35,070 bases of DNA from Methanococcoides sp. EBM-47 (GCA_001896725.1 MPPA01000036.1:1-35070); one strand, 5' to 3'. Shown: positions 1 to 5,604, counted from the stretch's first letter. The notes: generated from the letters alone by a model not told the origin. A program made the numbers and translations.

Positions 1-148
1 TTATCAAGAAGCGATATGAGTTCGGCTCTGTATTTTTCTTGCTCTACGACAGATATAACAAAGCTGCCTATGAGGTCATTGACAGCCTTTTCGCTTTTAC
101 GGATAAGTTTGCAAACTTTTTTCCCCGCACTTTTAATCTTCCTACCTT
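1..148. other. Unassigned sequence at window edge
   Basis: This stretch precedes the recombinase remnant. It is open in plus frame 3 (running to about 190) and also on the minus strand from about 142 to the window edge. The minus reading is lysine-rich and looks slightly more protein-like, but a stop lies just upstream of it and no ribosome binding site or start is convincing. The catalytic N-terminal part expected for a tyrosine recombinase is not encoded here in any frame I read. I cannot assign a gene; it may be the cut end of something extending left of the window. Confidence 0.3.
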
Positions 149-561
149 AAAGAAGAAGACCTGGAAATATCGGATAGGAAGGGCTTGCTGAGGATAACCG
201 GAAAGGGCAGGAAGGTAAGGGAGGTTCCGGTAAACTCCGAGACGAGAAAATACCTCAAGGAATACCTTAAGGTAAAGCCTAATTCACCGTACCTTTTTGT
301 AAGCCAAAAAGGCGGCAAGATGGAAAGGAGCACCATATTTAGGATCATAAAAAATACGCAGCCCTTGCAGGCATAGAAAAGCCCGTACACCCCCACACCC
401 TGCGGCACACCTTCGCTCAGACATTAATAGACAGCGGAGTTGACATCTTCACCGTTCAGCACCTTTTAGGGCATGAGGACATCACGACTACCCAGCGGTA
501 CCACAGGCCGAAAAAAGAGGTCGAGGAACGGGCGGTAGAAAATATGTACGCAAGCTTATGA
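149..561 (+). pseudogene. Tyrosine recombinase (XerC/D-like integrase) remnant, frameshifted
   Basis: This is the C-terminal catalytic half of a phage-integrase/Xer family site-specific recombinase. The first part reads in plus frame 2 from about 149 (KEEDLEISDRKGLLRITGKG, then an EVPV strand) up to the TAG at 374. After about 350 the family reading continues in frame +1, with the HTLRHTF motif (H-x-x-R), LLGHEDI (H) and TTQRYHR (nucleophilic Tyr), ending at TGA 559-561. The switch lies near the A-rich run at 348-355. The N-terminal core-binding domain and the first catalytic Arg motif are missing, because stops appear upstream of 149. The protein is therefore both truncated and frameshifted and should be inactive. 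It points to a former integrative element here. Confidence in the family is high; the exact breakpoint is inferred. Confidence 0.8.
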
Positions 562-581
562 AAAAACAAAAATAGAGCGCA

Positions 582-624
582 AAAATACCCTTAAAATCCT
601 TTGTGGGAGTTTTAAGGGTATTTT
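582..624 (+). terminator. Hairpin terminator after recombinase remnant
   Basis: A perfect 15-bp inverted repeat (AAAATACCCTTAAAA and its reverse complement) flanks a 13-nt loop, and the right arm ends in a T-run. It lies 20 bp after the recombinase stop. The stem is AT-rich, so its strength is uncertain. Confidence 0.65.
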
Positions 625-757
625 ATAATGCGAAGATTTTCTCAAAGGCTATAAGGGCTATTTTTGAAGGTCAGCTTCTAACCTTCTTGCGAAATCATCG
701 TATAAAAGTATGTGCACTTGAGCATCCCTGATATTGCTATGTATTGCTATGTTTTGC

Positions 758-786
758 TTGATATTGATAGTGAAATGCTATATAAT
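758..786 (+). promoter_or_regulatory. Sigma-A type promoter of the orphan relB-like gene
   Basis: TTGATA at 758-763 and a consensus TATAAT at 781-786 are separated by exactly 17 bp. They lie about 40 bp upstream of the ATG at 826. The placement rules out the longer reading that would start at 712, since that would begin upstream of the promoter. Confidence 0.7.
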
Positions 787-825
787 AATAGGAGATGTAA
801 GCAATACACGAAAGGAGCTTTTGAA

Positions 826-1095
826 ATGGCACAAGTCAATATTCGCATAGATGATGAGTTAAAGAAAAAAGGCGAAGAACTGTTTAATGAACTTGGAATG
901 AGCTTTTCGACGGCTGTAAGCATATTTGTCAGTCAAGCTGTGCGCCAAGGCGGAATACCGTTTGAGATTACAACCAAAGATGATTTTTACAACCCTGTAA
1001 ATATAAGGCACCTGAAACATTCTATTAAGCAGATGAAGCGAGGCAACGTAGTTGTCAAAACAATGGACGAATTAGAGAAAATGGCCAATGAATAG
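826..1095 (+). CDS. RelB/DinJ-family antitoxin (orphan)
   Basis: This encodes an 89-residue protein with a ribbon-helix-helix N-terminus (MAQVNIRIDDELKKKGEEL). The next segment, LGMSFSTAVSIFVSQAVRQGGIPFEI, is typical of RelB/DinJ antitoxins, and the acidic tail (VKTMDELEKMANE) normally wraps a RelE/YafQ toxin. Such antitoxins bind their own promoter and neutralise a ribosome-dependent mRNA interferase. The start is chosen at 826 because AAAGGAG lies 8 bp upstream and a consensus promoter precedes it. No RelE, YafQ or HigB reading frame follows: the next 90 bp contain only a terminator. It is therefore an orphan here, either a remnant of a type II module or an antitoxin for a toxin encoded elsewhere. 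Confidence 0.85.
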   Translation: MAQVNIRIDDELKKKGEELFNELGMSFSTAVSIFVSQAVRQGGIPFEITTKDDFYNPVNIRHLKHSIKQMKRGNVVVKTMDELEKMANE

Positions 1096-1144
1096 CATAA
1101 CATTAACCCAGTGGTAGGGTTTTCTGCTAAGGCATACGTAAGAT

Positions 1145-1172
1145 TATAGCCCTATCGAAAGATAGGGCTATA
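1145..1172 (+). terminator. Rho-independent-type hairpin after relB-like gene
   Basis: A perfect 12-bp stem (TATAGCCCTATC and its complement) is closed by a GAAA tetraloop and followed by a T-containing tail. It lies 50 bp after the antitoxin stop. Confidence 0.75.
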
Positions 1173-1183
1173 GTTTATAATTT

Positions 1184-1279
1184 TCGAGCCGTTCACTTAT
1201 ATAGCCGCCAACGGTGGGCGGACAATATTTGTCGGGCCGTTCACTTATATAGCCGCCAACGGTGGGCGGACAATATTTT
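1184..1279. repeat. Two tandem copies of a 48-bp repeat with GC-rich hairpin
   Basis: Units at 1184-1231 and 1232-1279 are almost identical. The core from GCCGTTCAC to ACAATATTT (43 bp; 1188-1230 and 1236-1278) is exact. Each copy carries a small GC stem, CCGCC...GGCGG, around a 7-nt loop. The pair sits 77 bp upstream of the interrupted small gene at 1356, so it could be part of its promoter region or a remnant of a mobile-element end. No further copy was seen in the window. Confidence 0.85.
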
Positions 1280-1355
1280 CAGTGTTTTTATTCACTCACA
1301 TTATAGTTCATCAATAGCGATTAAGCAAGTATATTGTCGAAAAAGAGGTGATTAT

Positions 1356-1461
1356 ATGCTTTATTTATCTGGAATTCACGCACTAAACCTGCCTTGTAAC
1401 TTATTAACCTGCGGCGACTGGCATACATTAGGCATTAACTGGGAAAATATAGTCCTTTTAG
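1356..1461 (+). pseudogene. 5' part of small conserved gene interrupted by the IS element
   Basis: AAAGAGGTG precedes an ATG at 1356. The first 35 codons (MLYLSGIHALNLPCN..., with TCGDWH and a WENIVL segment) match a family of about 130-residue proteins of unknown function that I recall from anaerobic Firmicutes. After codon 35 the frame runs into the left end of the IS and stops artificially at 1500-1502, giving a 48-residue chimeric product. The rest of the gene reappears beyond the element at 3347-3639. Joining base 1461 to base 3347 restores one continuous frame (TTA GAA AGC GAT) of about 132 residues. The function is unknown. The family match is from memory; the split is read from the sequence. 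Confidence 0.75.
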
Positions 1462-1478
1462 GAGTGGCGGCGGGAATC

Positions 1479-1498
1479 CTCTCCAATTTATTGGAGAG
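1479..1498 (+). repeat. Left-end hairpin of the IS
   Basis: A perfect 8-bp stem (CTCTCCAA/TTGGAGAG) surrounds the loop TTTA. In IS200/IS605 elements such subterminal imperfect palindromes are bound as single-stranded DNA by the TnpA dimer. It is the partner of the hairpin at 3319-3336. Confidence 0.75.
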
Positions 1499-1594
1499 AT
1501 GAGAGCCGATTTTTAATTACATTGGCTACTATGTGAATATGATAAATATACATAAACACTTGTATTTACACAATATCTATGGTACACTATATGT

Positions 1595-2005
1595 ATGGAT
1601 AAGAATAGCTTAATTCATGCCAGAACATGCGTATATAACGTTAATTATCATATTGTATGGTCGGTTAAATATAGAAAGCCTGTTTTAACTGAAGATATAC
1701 AGGAATTCCTTAAAGACCAGTTTATAAAAATAGGCAATGAAAAGGGATTCTCCATAGCTGCTATGGAGGTAATGCCTGATCATGTCCATGTATTTGCTTC
1801 AGCCCATCCCCAAATTGCGCCTTCCTATATTGTTAAGATGCTCAAGGGCATTAGCGCACGAAGAACGCTGATGCAATTCCCGCATCTTGCACAGCAACTT
1901 TGGAAAGGGCATTTATGGAACTCGTCGTTTTATATAGAGACCATAGGTTCAATATCCGAAGATGCAATCAAAAAATATATCGAACACCAAAAGACAAGGG
2001 GGTGA
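1595..2005 (+). CDS. tnpA: IS200/IS605 family Y1 HUH transposase TnpA
   Basis: The 136-residue protein has the usual length of the IS200-like Y1 transposases, which cut and rejoin single-stranded DNA at the element ends. Visible motifs are the N-terminal strand HIVWSVKYRKPVL and the metal-binding HUH motif in PDHVHVF. The C-terminal helix KKYIEHQ carries the catalytic Tyr, with the Gln four residues later. No inactivating change is seen. The start at 1595 has no good ribosome binding site; a TTTACA/TACACT-like promoter lies just upstream. It precedes tnpB by 4 bp and the two are probably co-transcribed. Confidence 0.92.
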   Translation: MDKNSLIHARTCVYNVNYHIVWSVKYRKPVLTEDIQEFLKDQFIKIGNEKGFSIAAMEVMPDHVHVFASAHPQIAPSYIVKMLKGISARRTLMQFPHLAQQLWKGHLWNSSFYIETIGSISEDAIKKYIEHQKTRG

Positions 2006-2009
2006 AATA

Positions 2010-3341
2010 GTGAGATTAAAGAAAAATGAACCCAACGCAAAACAGAGGGTTATACAATTCGAGTTAAATCCCAATAAAGAACAATACATTATATTAAGCG
2101 CTCTGACATATGCCTCATCAAAGCTCTGGAATGTGGCAAATTACGAGCGAATTACCTGGACAAAAGAAAGCGGCAATCCCTACCCGGACTGGTATGAACA
2201 AAAAGCGAGGCTAAAAGAAAGCTTTTGGTACAAAAACCTGCCATCACAAACGGCCCAGGAAGTGCTCAAACAGCTGGACGAAGCCTGGAATTCATTTTAT
2301 AAGCTAAAAAAGACCAATGGTATAGAAAATCCAAGGCCACCCAGATACAAGCACAGCAACTTCAATATACGGTATCTGAACAAAGGCTTTATTATATCAG
2401 ATGGAGTCATAAGGCTTACAGTACCAAAACAGCAGAAGGTGTATATAAAACAAAAGTATGAACCGGACACAGACTTTCTATATATACGCATACCCGATAG
2501 ATATAAAAACCTTGCCGGCAAAACAAAAGTCATTGAGATAATACCCATACCAAAAAGCAACAGGTATAAGGTTAATATTATCGTCGATTTACCGGCAACA
2601 CAATATCAACAGGATAACGCTATATACATGGCCATCGACTTAGGAATTAACAACCTTATGACATGCTATACATCCAAAGGCAAAAGCATGATTATATCAG
2701 GTAGGCAATTACTGAGCATAAACCGCTACTTCGACAAAAAGATAGCATACTATCAATCGATAACACATGCGCAGCAGGCAGCATCTAAAGCAAAACACAA
2801 AAAGAGCAGCAGGCGTATACAGCAACTATACACAAAACGCAAAAAGCAGGTACATCATCTTCTGCATACAGCCACTAAACAGGTAATAGACTTTGCCGAG
2901 CAAGAAGGTGTGACTGCTATTATTATCGGTGATTTATCACATATTCGTTATGATAAAGACATGGGCAGAATTAACAATCAGAAATTTCACAAATGGCCGT
3001 TTAAGAAAGTAGAAGAACTGCTTGCCTACAAAGCCGCTGACAGAGGTATACATATTGACAAACAAGAAGAGAGCTACACCAGCCAATGCAGCCCATATGC
3101 AACAGAGGTATCAGAAGCGAGCGCCCAAAAGAGCAATCGCAAATACAGGGGCTTATATATAGTAGACAATAAGGTCTATAACGCTGATTGTGTTGGAGCG
3201 TACAATATACTGAAGAAGTATCTGTGTAGGGTTGGCAAACCCAACCCAGCAGTAGTGGCGTTGGACACGCCGGAGATGTACCGATGGGATGGATATAGTT
3301 TCATTGGGAATCCGAAGCTCGCCAATTTATTGGCGATGTAG
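2010..3341 (+). CDS. tnpB: TnpB, RNA-guided nuclease family, atypical RuvC-II
   Basis: From a GTG start at 2010 (AAGGGGGTG ends 5 bp upstream) the gene encodes 443 residues, a normal TnpB length. TnpB proteins use an RNA from the element's right end to cut DNA next to the insertion motif, favouring retention of the element. RuvC-I Asp is D210 (MAIDLGINNL) and RuvC-III Asp is D393 (NADCVGAYNIL). In RuvC-II the usual Glu of the IEDL motif is Gly (IIIGDL, G307-D308). The segment EESYTS (E353/E354) is the best candidate for an alternative acidic residue. The four-Cys zinc finger is absent; only the Cys of YTSQCSP remains. The stop at 3339-3341 lies inside the right end of the element, so the guide-RNA scaffold should overlap the 3' coding part. 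The gene shows no frameshift and may be active. Confidence 0.9.
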   Translation: MRLKKNEPNAKQRVIQFELNPNKEQYIILSALTYASSKLWNVANYERITWTKESGNPYPDWYEQKARLKESFWYKNLPSQTAQEVLKQLDEAWNSFYKLKKTNGIENPRPPRYKHSNFNIRYLNKGFIISDGVIRLTVPKQQKVYIKQKYEPDTDFLYIRIPDRYKNLAGKTKVIEIIPIPKSNRYKVNIIVDLPATQYQQDNAIYMAIDLGINNLMTCYTSKGKSMIISGRQLLSINRYFDKKIAYYQSITHAQQAASKAKHKKSSRRIQQLYTKRKKQVHHLLHTATKQVIDFAEQEGVTAIIIGDLSHIRYDKDMGRINNQKFHKWPFKKVEELLAYKAADRGIHIDKQEESYTSQCSPYATEVSEASAQKSNRKYRGLYIVDNKVYNADCVGAYNILKKYLCRVGKPNPAVVALDTPEMYRWDGYSFIGNPKLANLLAM

Positions 3342-3366
3342 TTCACAAAGCGATGACAGCATTTTT
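3200..3366 (+). ncRNA. Candidate TnpB guide (omega/right-end) RNA
   Basis: Established TnpB biology places the guide-RNA scaffold in the 3' end of tnpB and the right end of the element, with the guide being the flanking DNA just outside. Here that would be scaffold up to 3346, including the hairpin at 3319-3336, and a guide starting AAAGCGATGACAGC at 3347. The 5' boundary is arbitrary. There is no direct evidence of transcription, only position and family knowledge. Confidence 0.4.
3319..3336 (+). repeat. Right-end hairpin of the IS
   Basis: A perfect 7-bp stem (TCGCCAA/TTGGCGA) surrounds a TTTA loop and overlaps the last codons of tnpB. It shares its inner core with the left-end hairpin at 1479-1498, which supports both as TnpA recognition structures. 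Confidence 0.75.
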
Positions 3367-3639
3367 TTGAATTATGGAATAGAGAAAAACCGGACTATAC
3401 CGTTTCATAGAGGCAAATATAATGTCGCAAATCATATAAGAGCTTTACTTGACCTTCTAGCAGAAGGAAAATACAGCATAGCTCAGGGCATGAAGGAAGA
3501 TTATATATGCAATGATATATACACGGAAGAGATTTTCCAAAAAGTATCTTTAATGCAAGAACTTGACAATTGGCCGAATATCGATCGGTTTATGGAGAAG
3601 GAATACGGAATTGAATGGACTGAATTTAATTTATCTTAA
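3347..3639 (+). pseudogene. 3' part of the small conserved gene interrupted by the IS
   Basis: Reading in plus frame 1, this segment continues the family begun at 1356: SDDSIF, NYGIEKN, then YNVANHIRALLDLLAEGKYS, IAQGMKEDYICND, and a C-terminal DRFMEKEYGIEWTEF, ending at TAA 3637-3639. It contributes about 96 residues of the restored protein of about 132. It has no start codon or ribosome binding site of its own. The reading frame has stayed open since the insertion, which suggests that the transposition was fairly recent. Function unknown. Confidence 0.75.
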
Positions 3640-3662
3640 CAAAAAGACTTTTGTATCTCATG

Positions 3663-3887
3663 CTAGATTTCCAATCTTTTTTTGACATCATCAAAAGAAA
3701 TATGCTTAACTTCATTATTTTTAAGTCTTTCTTCATAAGTAAGGATTGCTCTTAAATCAATCTCATCTTCAATTTTTTCTTCCAAAGCTTCTTTCATCAA
3801 AGTAGATAAGGGAACATTTTTGAACTTAGCATATTCCTTGTAAGCTTTGGCTTCATCACTGTTCAATCTAATAGTAATAGTACTCAT
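3663..3887 (-). CDS. Ribbon-helix-helix antitoxin (RelB/DUF6290-like), orphan
   Basis: This 74-residue protein begins MSTITIRLNSDEAKAYKEYA, the beta-strand and helix of a ribbon-helix-helix DNA-binding domain. The LSTLMKEALEEKIEDE helix and the acidic C-terminal tail are typical of type II antitoxins that pair with RelE-type toxins. The ATG at 3887 has AGGTGAGG just upstream. An inverted repeat at 3906-3930 in its leader is the probable operator. No toxin frame follows downstream (3640-3662 is the end of the convergent host gene), so the partner is missing or lies elsewhere. Confidence 0.75.
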   Translation of the reverse strand: MSTITIRLNSDEAKAYKEYAKFKNVPLSTLMKEALEEKIEDEIDLRAILTYEERLKNNEVKHISFDDVKKRLEI

Positions 3888-3905
3888 AAAGACCTCACCT
3901 TTCAT

Positions 3906-3930
3906 GTATACATCGCAACACAATGTATAC
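3906..3930 (-). promoter_or_regulatory. Inverted-repeat operator of the orphan antitoxin
   Basis: GTATACAT and ATGTATAC form a perfect 8-bp inverted repeat with a 9-bp spacer, about 20 bp upstream of the antitoxin start. Ribbon-helix-helix antitoxins usually bind such repeats in their own promoter. The repeat overlaps the stop codon of the hfq-like gene. Confidence 0.65.
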
Positions 3931-4213
3931 TAGTCTGGTTTTGCAGTGCTTGCTGCCTTCTTACTTTTACCAAGAAATTTACTGCTTATTTTTTTGTAGA
4001 TGTCCTGCCCCTTAGGCACTGAAAGCGTAGAAATGGCGCTCTTGTATATCATCTGGCTCTTATCGCCGCAGTCCACGAGTACAGTGAAGTTGTCGAAGTC
4101 TATTATCTTTCCTTTTACAGGTACACCGTTTGCAAGGTATATGGTTATTTGCAGCTGCTTTTTCTTAATTTCGTCGAGAAAAAATCCTGAAGGCTTGCTG
4201 TTTGATTTGTCAT
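3930..4213 (-). pseudogene. hfq: hfq-like RNA chaperone gene with a one-base frameshift
   Basis: The minus strand encodes an Hfq-type Sm-like protein. After GGGAGAGG, the ATG at 4213 reads MTNQTASLQDF. The family reading then continues one frame over as FLDEIKKKQLQITIYLANG, then VKGKIIDFDNFTVLV and MIYKSAISTL, ending with a basic tail at TAG 3932-3930. The break is in an A6 run on the plus strand (4179-4184): one more base would give a continuous 94-residue protein. As written, the ATG frame stops within about 20 codons. In the Sm2 motif the usual Lys-His pair is Lys-Ser (YKSA), and a poorly conserved tail follows. Hfq normally sits beside miaA; here it is alone in an accessory region, so it may be a second copy. 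A homopolymer sequencing error cannot be excluded. Confidence 0.8.
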
Positions 4214-4349
4214 TTTTACCTCTCCCATTCTTATTCTTGCTCAGAACAAGTATATTGAGTATATCATGATCAACCTCAAATTTCTATGAATCTTCACAGC
4301 GCTGAGCAGCTGACATTCAACAAAAATTGTAGTATTCCTTCTCTGCTTC

Positions 4350-4442
4350 TTACGTGCAAACGTCCATTTCTTTCGGTATGTAGGCTTCAAGCTGTTCTAT
4401 GGTTTCTGTATCAAGATTTGCACGTTTTGCTGCTTTTGTCAT
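4350..4442 (-). CDS. Short hypothetical ORF, coupled to the one upstream
   Basis: A 30-codon frame (MTKAAKRANLDTETIEQLEA...) starts in the sequence TAATG, overlapping the stop of the preceding 36-codon frame. Its amino-acid make-up is plausible for a real protein fragment (helical, charged). It has no recognisable family and no clear ribosome binding site. It may be the remnant of a larger broken gene or simply chance. Confidence 0.25.
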   Translation of the reverse strand: MTKAAKRANLDTETIEQLEAYIPKEMDVCT

Positions 4443-4552
4443 TATACTTTTGGCGTGGGTAGTTCACGTCCTTCTGCTATGGTAGAAAGCTTTGTTTTAA
4501 ACCCCAAAAATCTGACATGGTAGGTATAGGTTTTGGAAATGGTGAGGTTCAT
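4442..4552 (-). CDS. Short hypothetical ORF after mazF
   Basis: A 36-codon frame (MNLTISKTYTYHV..., ending GRELPTPKV) starts 9 bp after the mazF stop on the same strand and overlaps the next short frame in an ATAATG arrangement. No Shine-Dalgarno sequence is seen and I recognise no family. The tight coupling of two small frames behind mazEF is the only argument for reality. Decayed coding DNA is equally likely. Confidence 0.25.
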   Translation of the reverse strand: MNLTISKTYTYHVRFLGFKTKLSTIAEGRELPTPKV

Positions 4553-4561
4553 GAGAAAAAG

Positions 4562-4897
4562 TTAATCTGAAACTATTTCTATTTCAGCCGAAACAATATC
4601 AATCACTGTTTGCAATAAATCAAGAGGTAGGCTCTCTACTAGATGATACTGCCGAGAATTAATATCAAGAGCTTTCACGTGTTCACAAAGAACGACACCG
4701 GTTGTAGTTGTGCGGGTATCAAGCGGGACGTGCAAAGGAAATTTGTTATCGGTATTTGTAATCGGGCAGACAATTGCCATGTTAGTCTTATTATTAAAAA
4801 CATCGTTGCTTATGACTACCGCAGGCCTATAACCTGCTTGCTCATGACCGGCTTGAGGAGTGAAATTAACTATAATAATGTTCCCCTGTTTTACCAT
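4562..4897 (-). CDS. mazF: MazF/PemK-family mRNA interferase toxin
   Basis: This 111-residue protein has the MazF fold signature: N-terminal KQGNIIIVNFTPQAGHEQAG, the strand GYRPAVVIS with its conserved Arg, VCPITNT with the conserved Thr, and the later VLCEHVKALD segment. MazF toxins cut single-stranded RNA at short specific sequences and are held inactive by MazE. The length is normal and no motif is missing. The start overlaps the end of the upstream antitoxin by 7 bp, so translation is coupled. Target sequence specificity cannot be read from the protein. Confidence 0.93.
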   Translation of the reverse strand: MVKQGNIIIVNFTPQAGHEQAGYRPAVVISNDVFNNKTNMAIVCPITNTDNKFPLHVPLDTRTTTTGVVLCEHVKALDINSRQYHLVESLPLDLLQTVIDIVSAEIEIVSD

Positions 4898-5142
4898 ATT
4901 TCTCTCCCAACCGATTTACCCCAATCAATTTCTTCTGGTTGGTATTCACCTTTAAAATCAGCAAATAATTCCTTGATAGTTTTATGTTTTTGCTGTTTTA
5001 TATTTGCTTTTTTTATGATAATTTTTCCATCATTAGTAATTATTTCAACCTGTTCATTTTCATGCCAGTTTAATTCATCCAAAATATATTTTGGAACTCT
5101 GATACCGCAGCTATTACCCCATTTATTAATTACAGTAATCAC
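4891..5142 (-). CDS. mazE: MazE-type AbrB/SpoVT-fold antitoxin
   Basis: This 83-residue antitoxin has an N-terminal swapped-hairpin AbrB domain (ITVINKWGNSCGIRVPKYIL, then VEIITNDGKIIIKK) and an acidic, Trp-containing C-terminal tail (ELFADFKGEYQPEEIDW) of the kind that occupies the MazF groove. The start is set at the GTG 5142, with GGGAGG about 8 bp upstream. The longer in-frame reading to 5217 would run through the operator and promoter and is rejected. It is followed by mazF with a 7-bp overlap. Autoregulation through the palindrome at 5162-5187 is likely. Confidence 0.92.
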   Translation of the reverse strand: MITVINKWGNSCGIRVPKYILDELNWHENEQVEIITNDGKIIIKKANIKQQKHKTIKELFADFKGEYQPEEIDWGKSVGREIW

Positions 5143-5161
5143 TTCTAACGCCTCCCTCTGT

Positions 5162-5198
5162 ATATACTTAGTATATACTAAGTATATCTTTTCAGCAA
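5162..5198 (-). promoter_or_regulatory. mazEF promoter with 26-bp perfect palindromic operator
   Basis: The palindrome at 5162-5187 (half site ATATACTTAGTAT) is perfect. On the minus strand a TTGCTG -35 (5198-5193) and a TATACT -10 (5175-5170) are spaced by 17 bp, so the -10 lies inside the palindrome. Antitoxin binding would block RNA polymerase directly. Confidence 0.8.
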
Positions 5199-5253
5199 TG
5201 TTTTTATTTTGTTCCACGAAATTAGCAAATATATAATATAAACCCTTTCTTGT

Positions 5254-5361
5254 CTATATGCATATTTCTTCCTCCTGCATTTCCTGCAATTTCCCAAGGT
5301 ATATGACGGCAATATTTTTATAGCTGTCAAAGCCTATTTTACCGGTTAAATAATGCCGCAT
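5254..5361 (-). CDS. Short hypothetical ORF (35 aa)
   Basis: The frame MRHYLTGKIGFDSYKNIAVIYLGK... ends at TAG 5256-5254. It reads in the same frame as the gene remnant just upstream, separated from it by two stops and the hairpin at 5349-5384. The start has only a weak AGG-like ribosome binding site. I recognise no family. It may be the last piece of a decayed gene. Confidence 0.25.
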   Translation of the reverse strand: MRHYLTGKIGFDSYKNIAVIYLGKLQEMQEEEICI

Positions 5362-5384
5362 AGGAAAACCTATACGGCATTATT
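5349..5384 (-). terminator. Hairpin after decayed gene
   Basis: A 16-bp stem with one mismatch (AATAATGCCGCATAGG and CCTATACGGCATTATT) surrounds an AAAA/TTTT loop, immediately after the stop at 5383-5385 of the remnant. It has a short T-rich tail on the minus strand. Confidence 0.5.
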
Positions 5385-5580
5385 AACGCTCCGGCCCCGC
5401 CTGCCGACTGCCGGCCATTATGCGGTCTAAAATTTCTTGAAGTTCGGGGCTTAGTGCAGATATAACCCATCCGGCCTGTGATTTCATGGGGTGCTGCGTG
5501 CCTGCTAGGCGCTTTTTTTCTATGTAGCTGCTTGCCAGCGCATCCTTGACTGCCTGTGCGGTATAGGTTTTAATAAGGTG
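5383..5580 (-). pseudogene. C-terminal remnant of an unidentified gene
   Basis: The minus strand reads about 65 residues of well-composed protein (LIKTYTAQAVKDALASSYIE, then LAGTQHPMKSQAGWVISALS, then ELQEILDRIMAG) ending at TAA 5385-5383. No start codon with a ribosome binding site precedes it, and the frame simply runs back into the vapC 3' end. The base composition is clearly more GC-rich than the neighbours, which suggests an origin in transferred DNA. It vaguely recalls the C-termini of plasmid replication proteins, but I would not assign it. Confidence 0.4.
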
Positions 5581-5586
5581 AGCTGT

Positions 5587-5604
5587 TCGGCACTTTAGTG
5601 CCGA
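5587..5604. terminator. Small hairpin between vapC and the gene remnant
   Basis: TCGGCACT and AGTGCCGA form an 8-bp inverted repeat around a TT centre, 15 bp after the vapC stop. There is no T-run on the minus strand, so its role as a terminator is doubtful. Confidence 0.35.

Larger units (their letters stand above)
1462..3346 (+). mobile_element. IS200/IS605-family insertion sequence (tnpA + tnpB)
   Basis: This is a complete-looking element of about 1.9 kb with a Y1 transposase, a TnpB and subterminal hairpins. The left hairpin (1479-1498) and the right hairpin (3319-3336) share the loop-proximal core CCAATTTATTGG, and both are preceded by GGGAATCC. The ends were set by rejoining the interrupted host gene: left flank ...CTTTTAG (ending at 1461), right flank AAAGCGATGAC... 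(from 3347). As is normal for this family there are no terminal inverted repeats and no target duplication. The last bases before the right flank are GTTCAC. The ends could be off by a few bases. The target motif left of the element, a TTTAG-like tetra- or pentanucleotide, is inferred. Confidence 0.85.

Noticed and set aside
712-825. Longer start for the RelB-like antitoxin
   Set aside because: The upstream part crosses a consensus promoter at 758-786 and has no ribosome binding site; the ATG at 826 has both context and family fit.
1184-1279. Tandem repeats as a CRISPR array
   Set aside because: Only two directly abutting units, with no spacer-length unique sequence and no cas genes in the window.
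4643-5236. Long open frame opposite mazEF (plus strand)
   Set aside because: It is antisense to clear mazE and mazF genes, crosses the palindromic operator and shows no family features.
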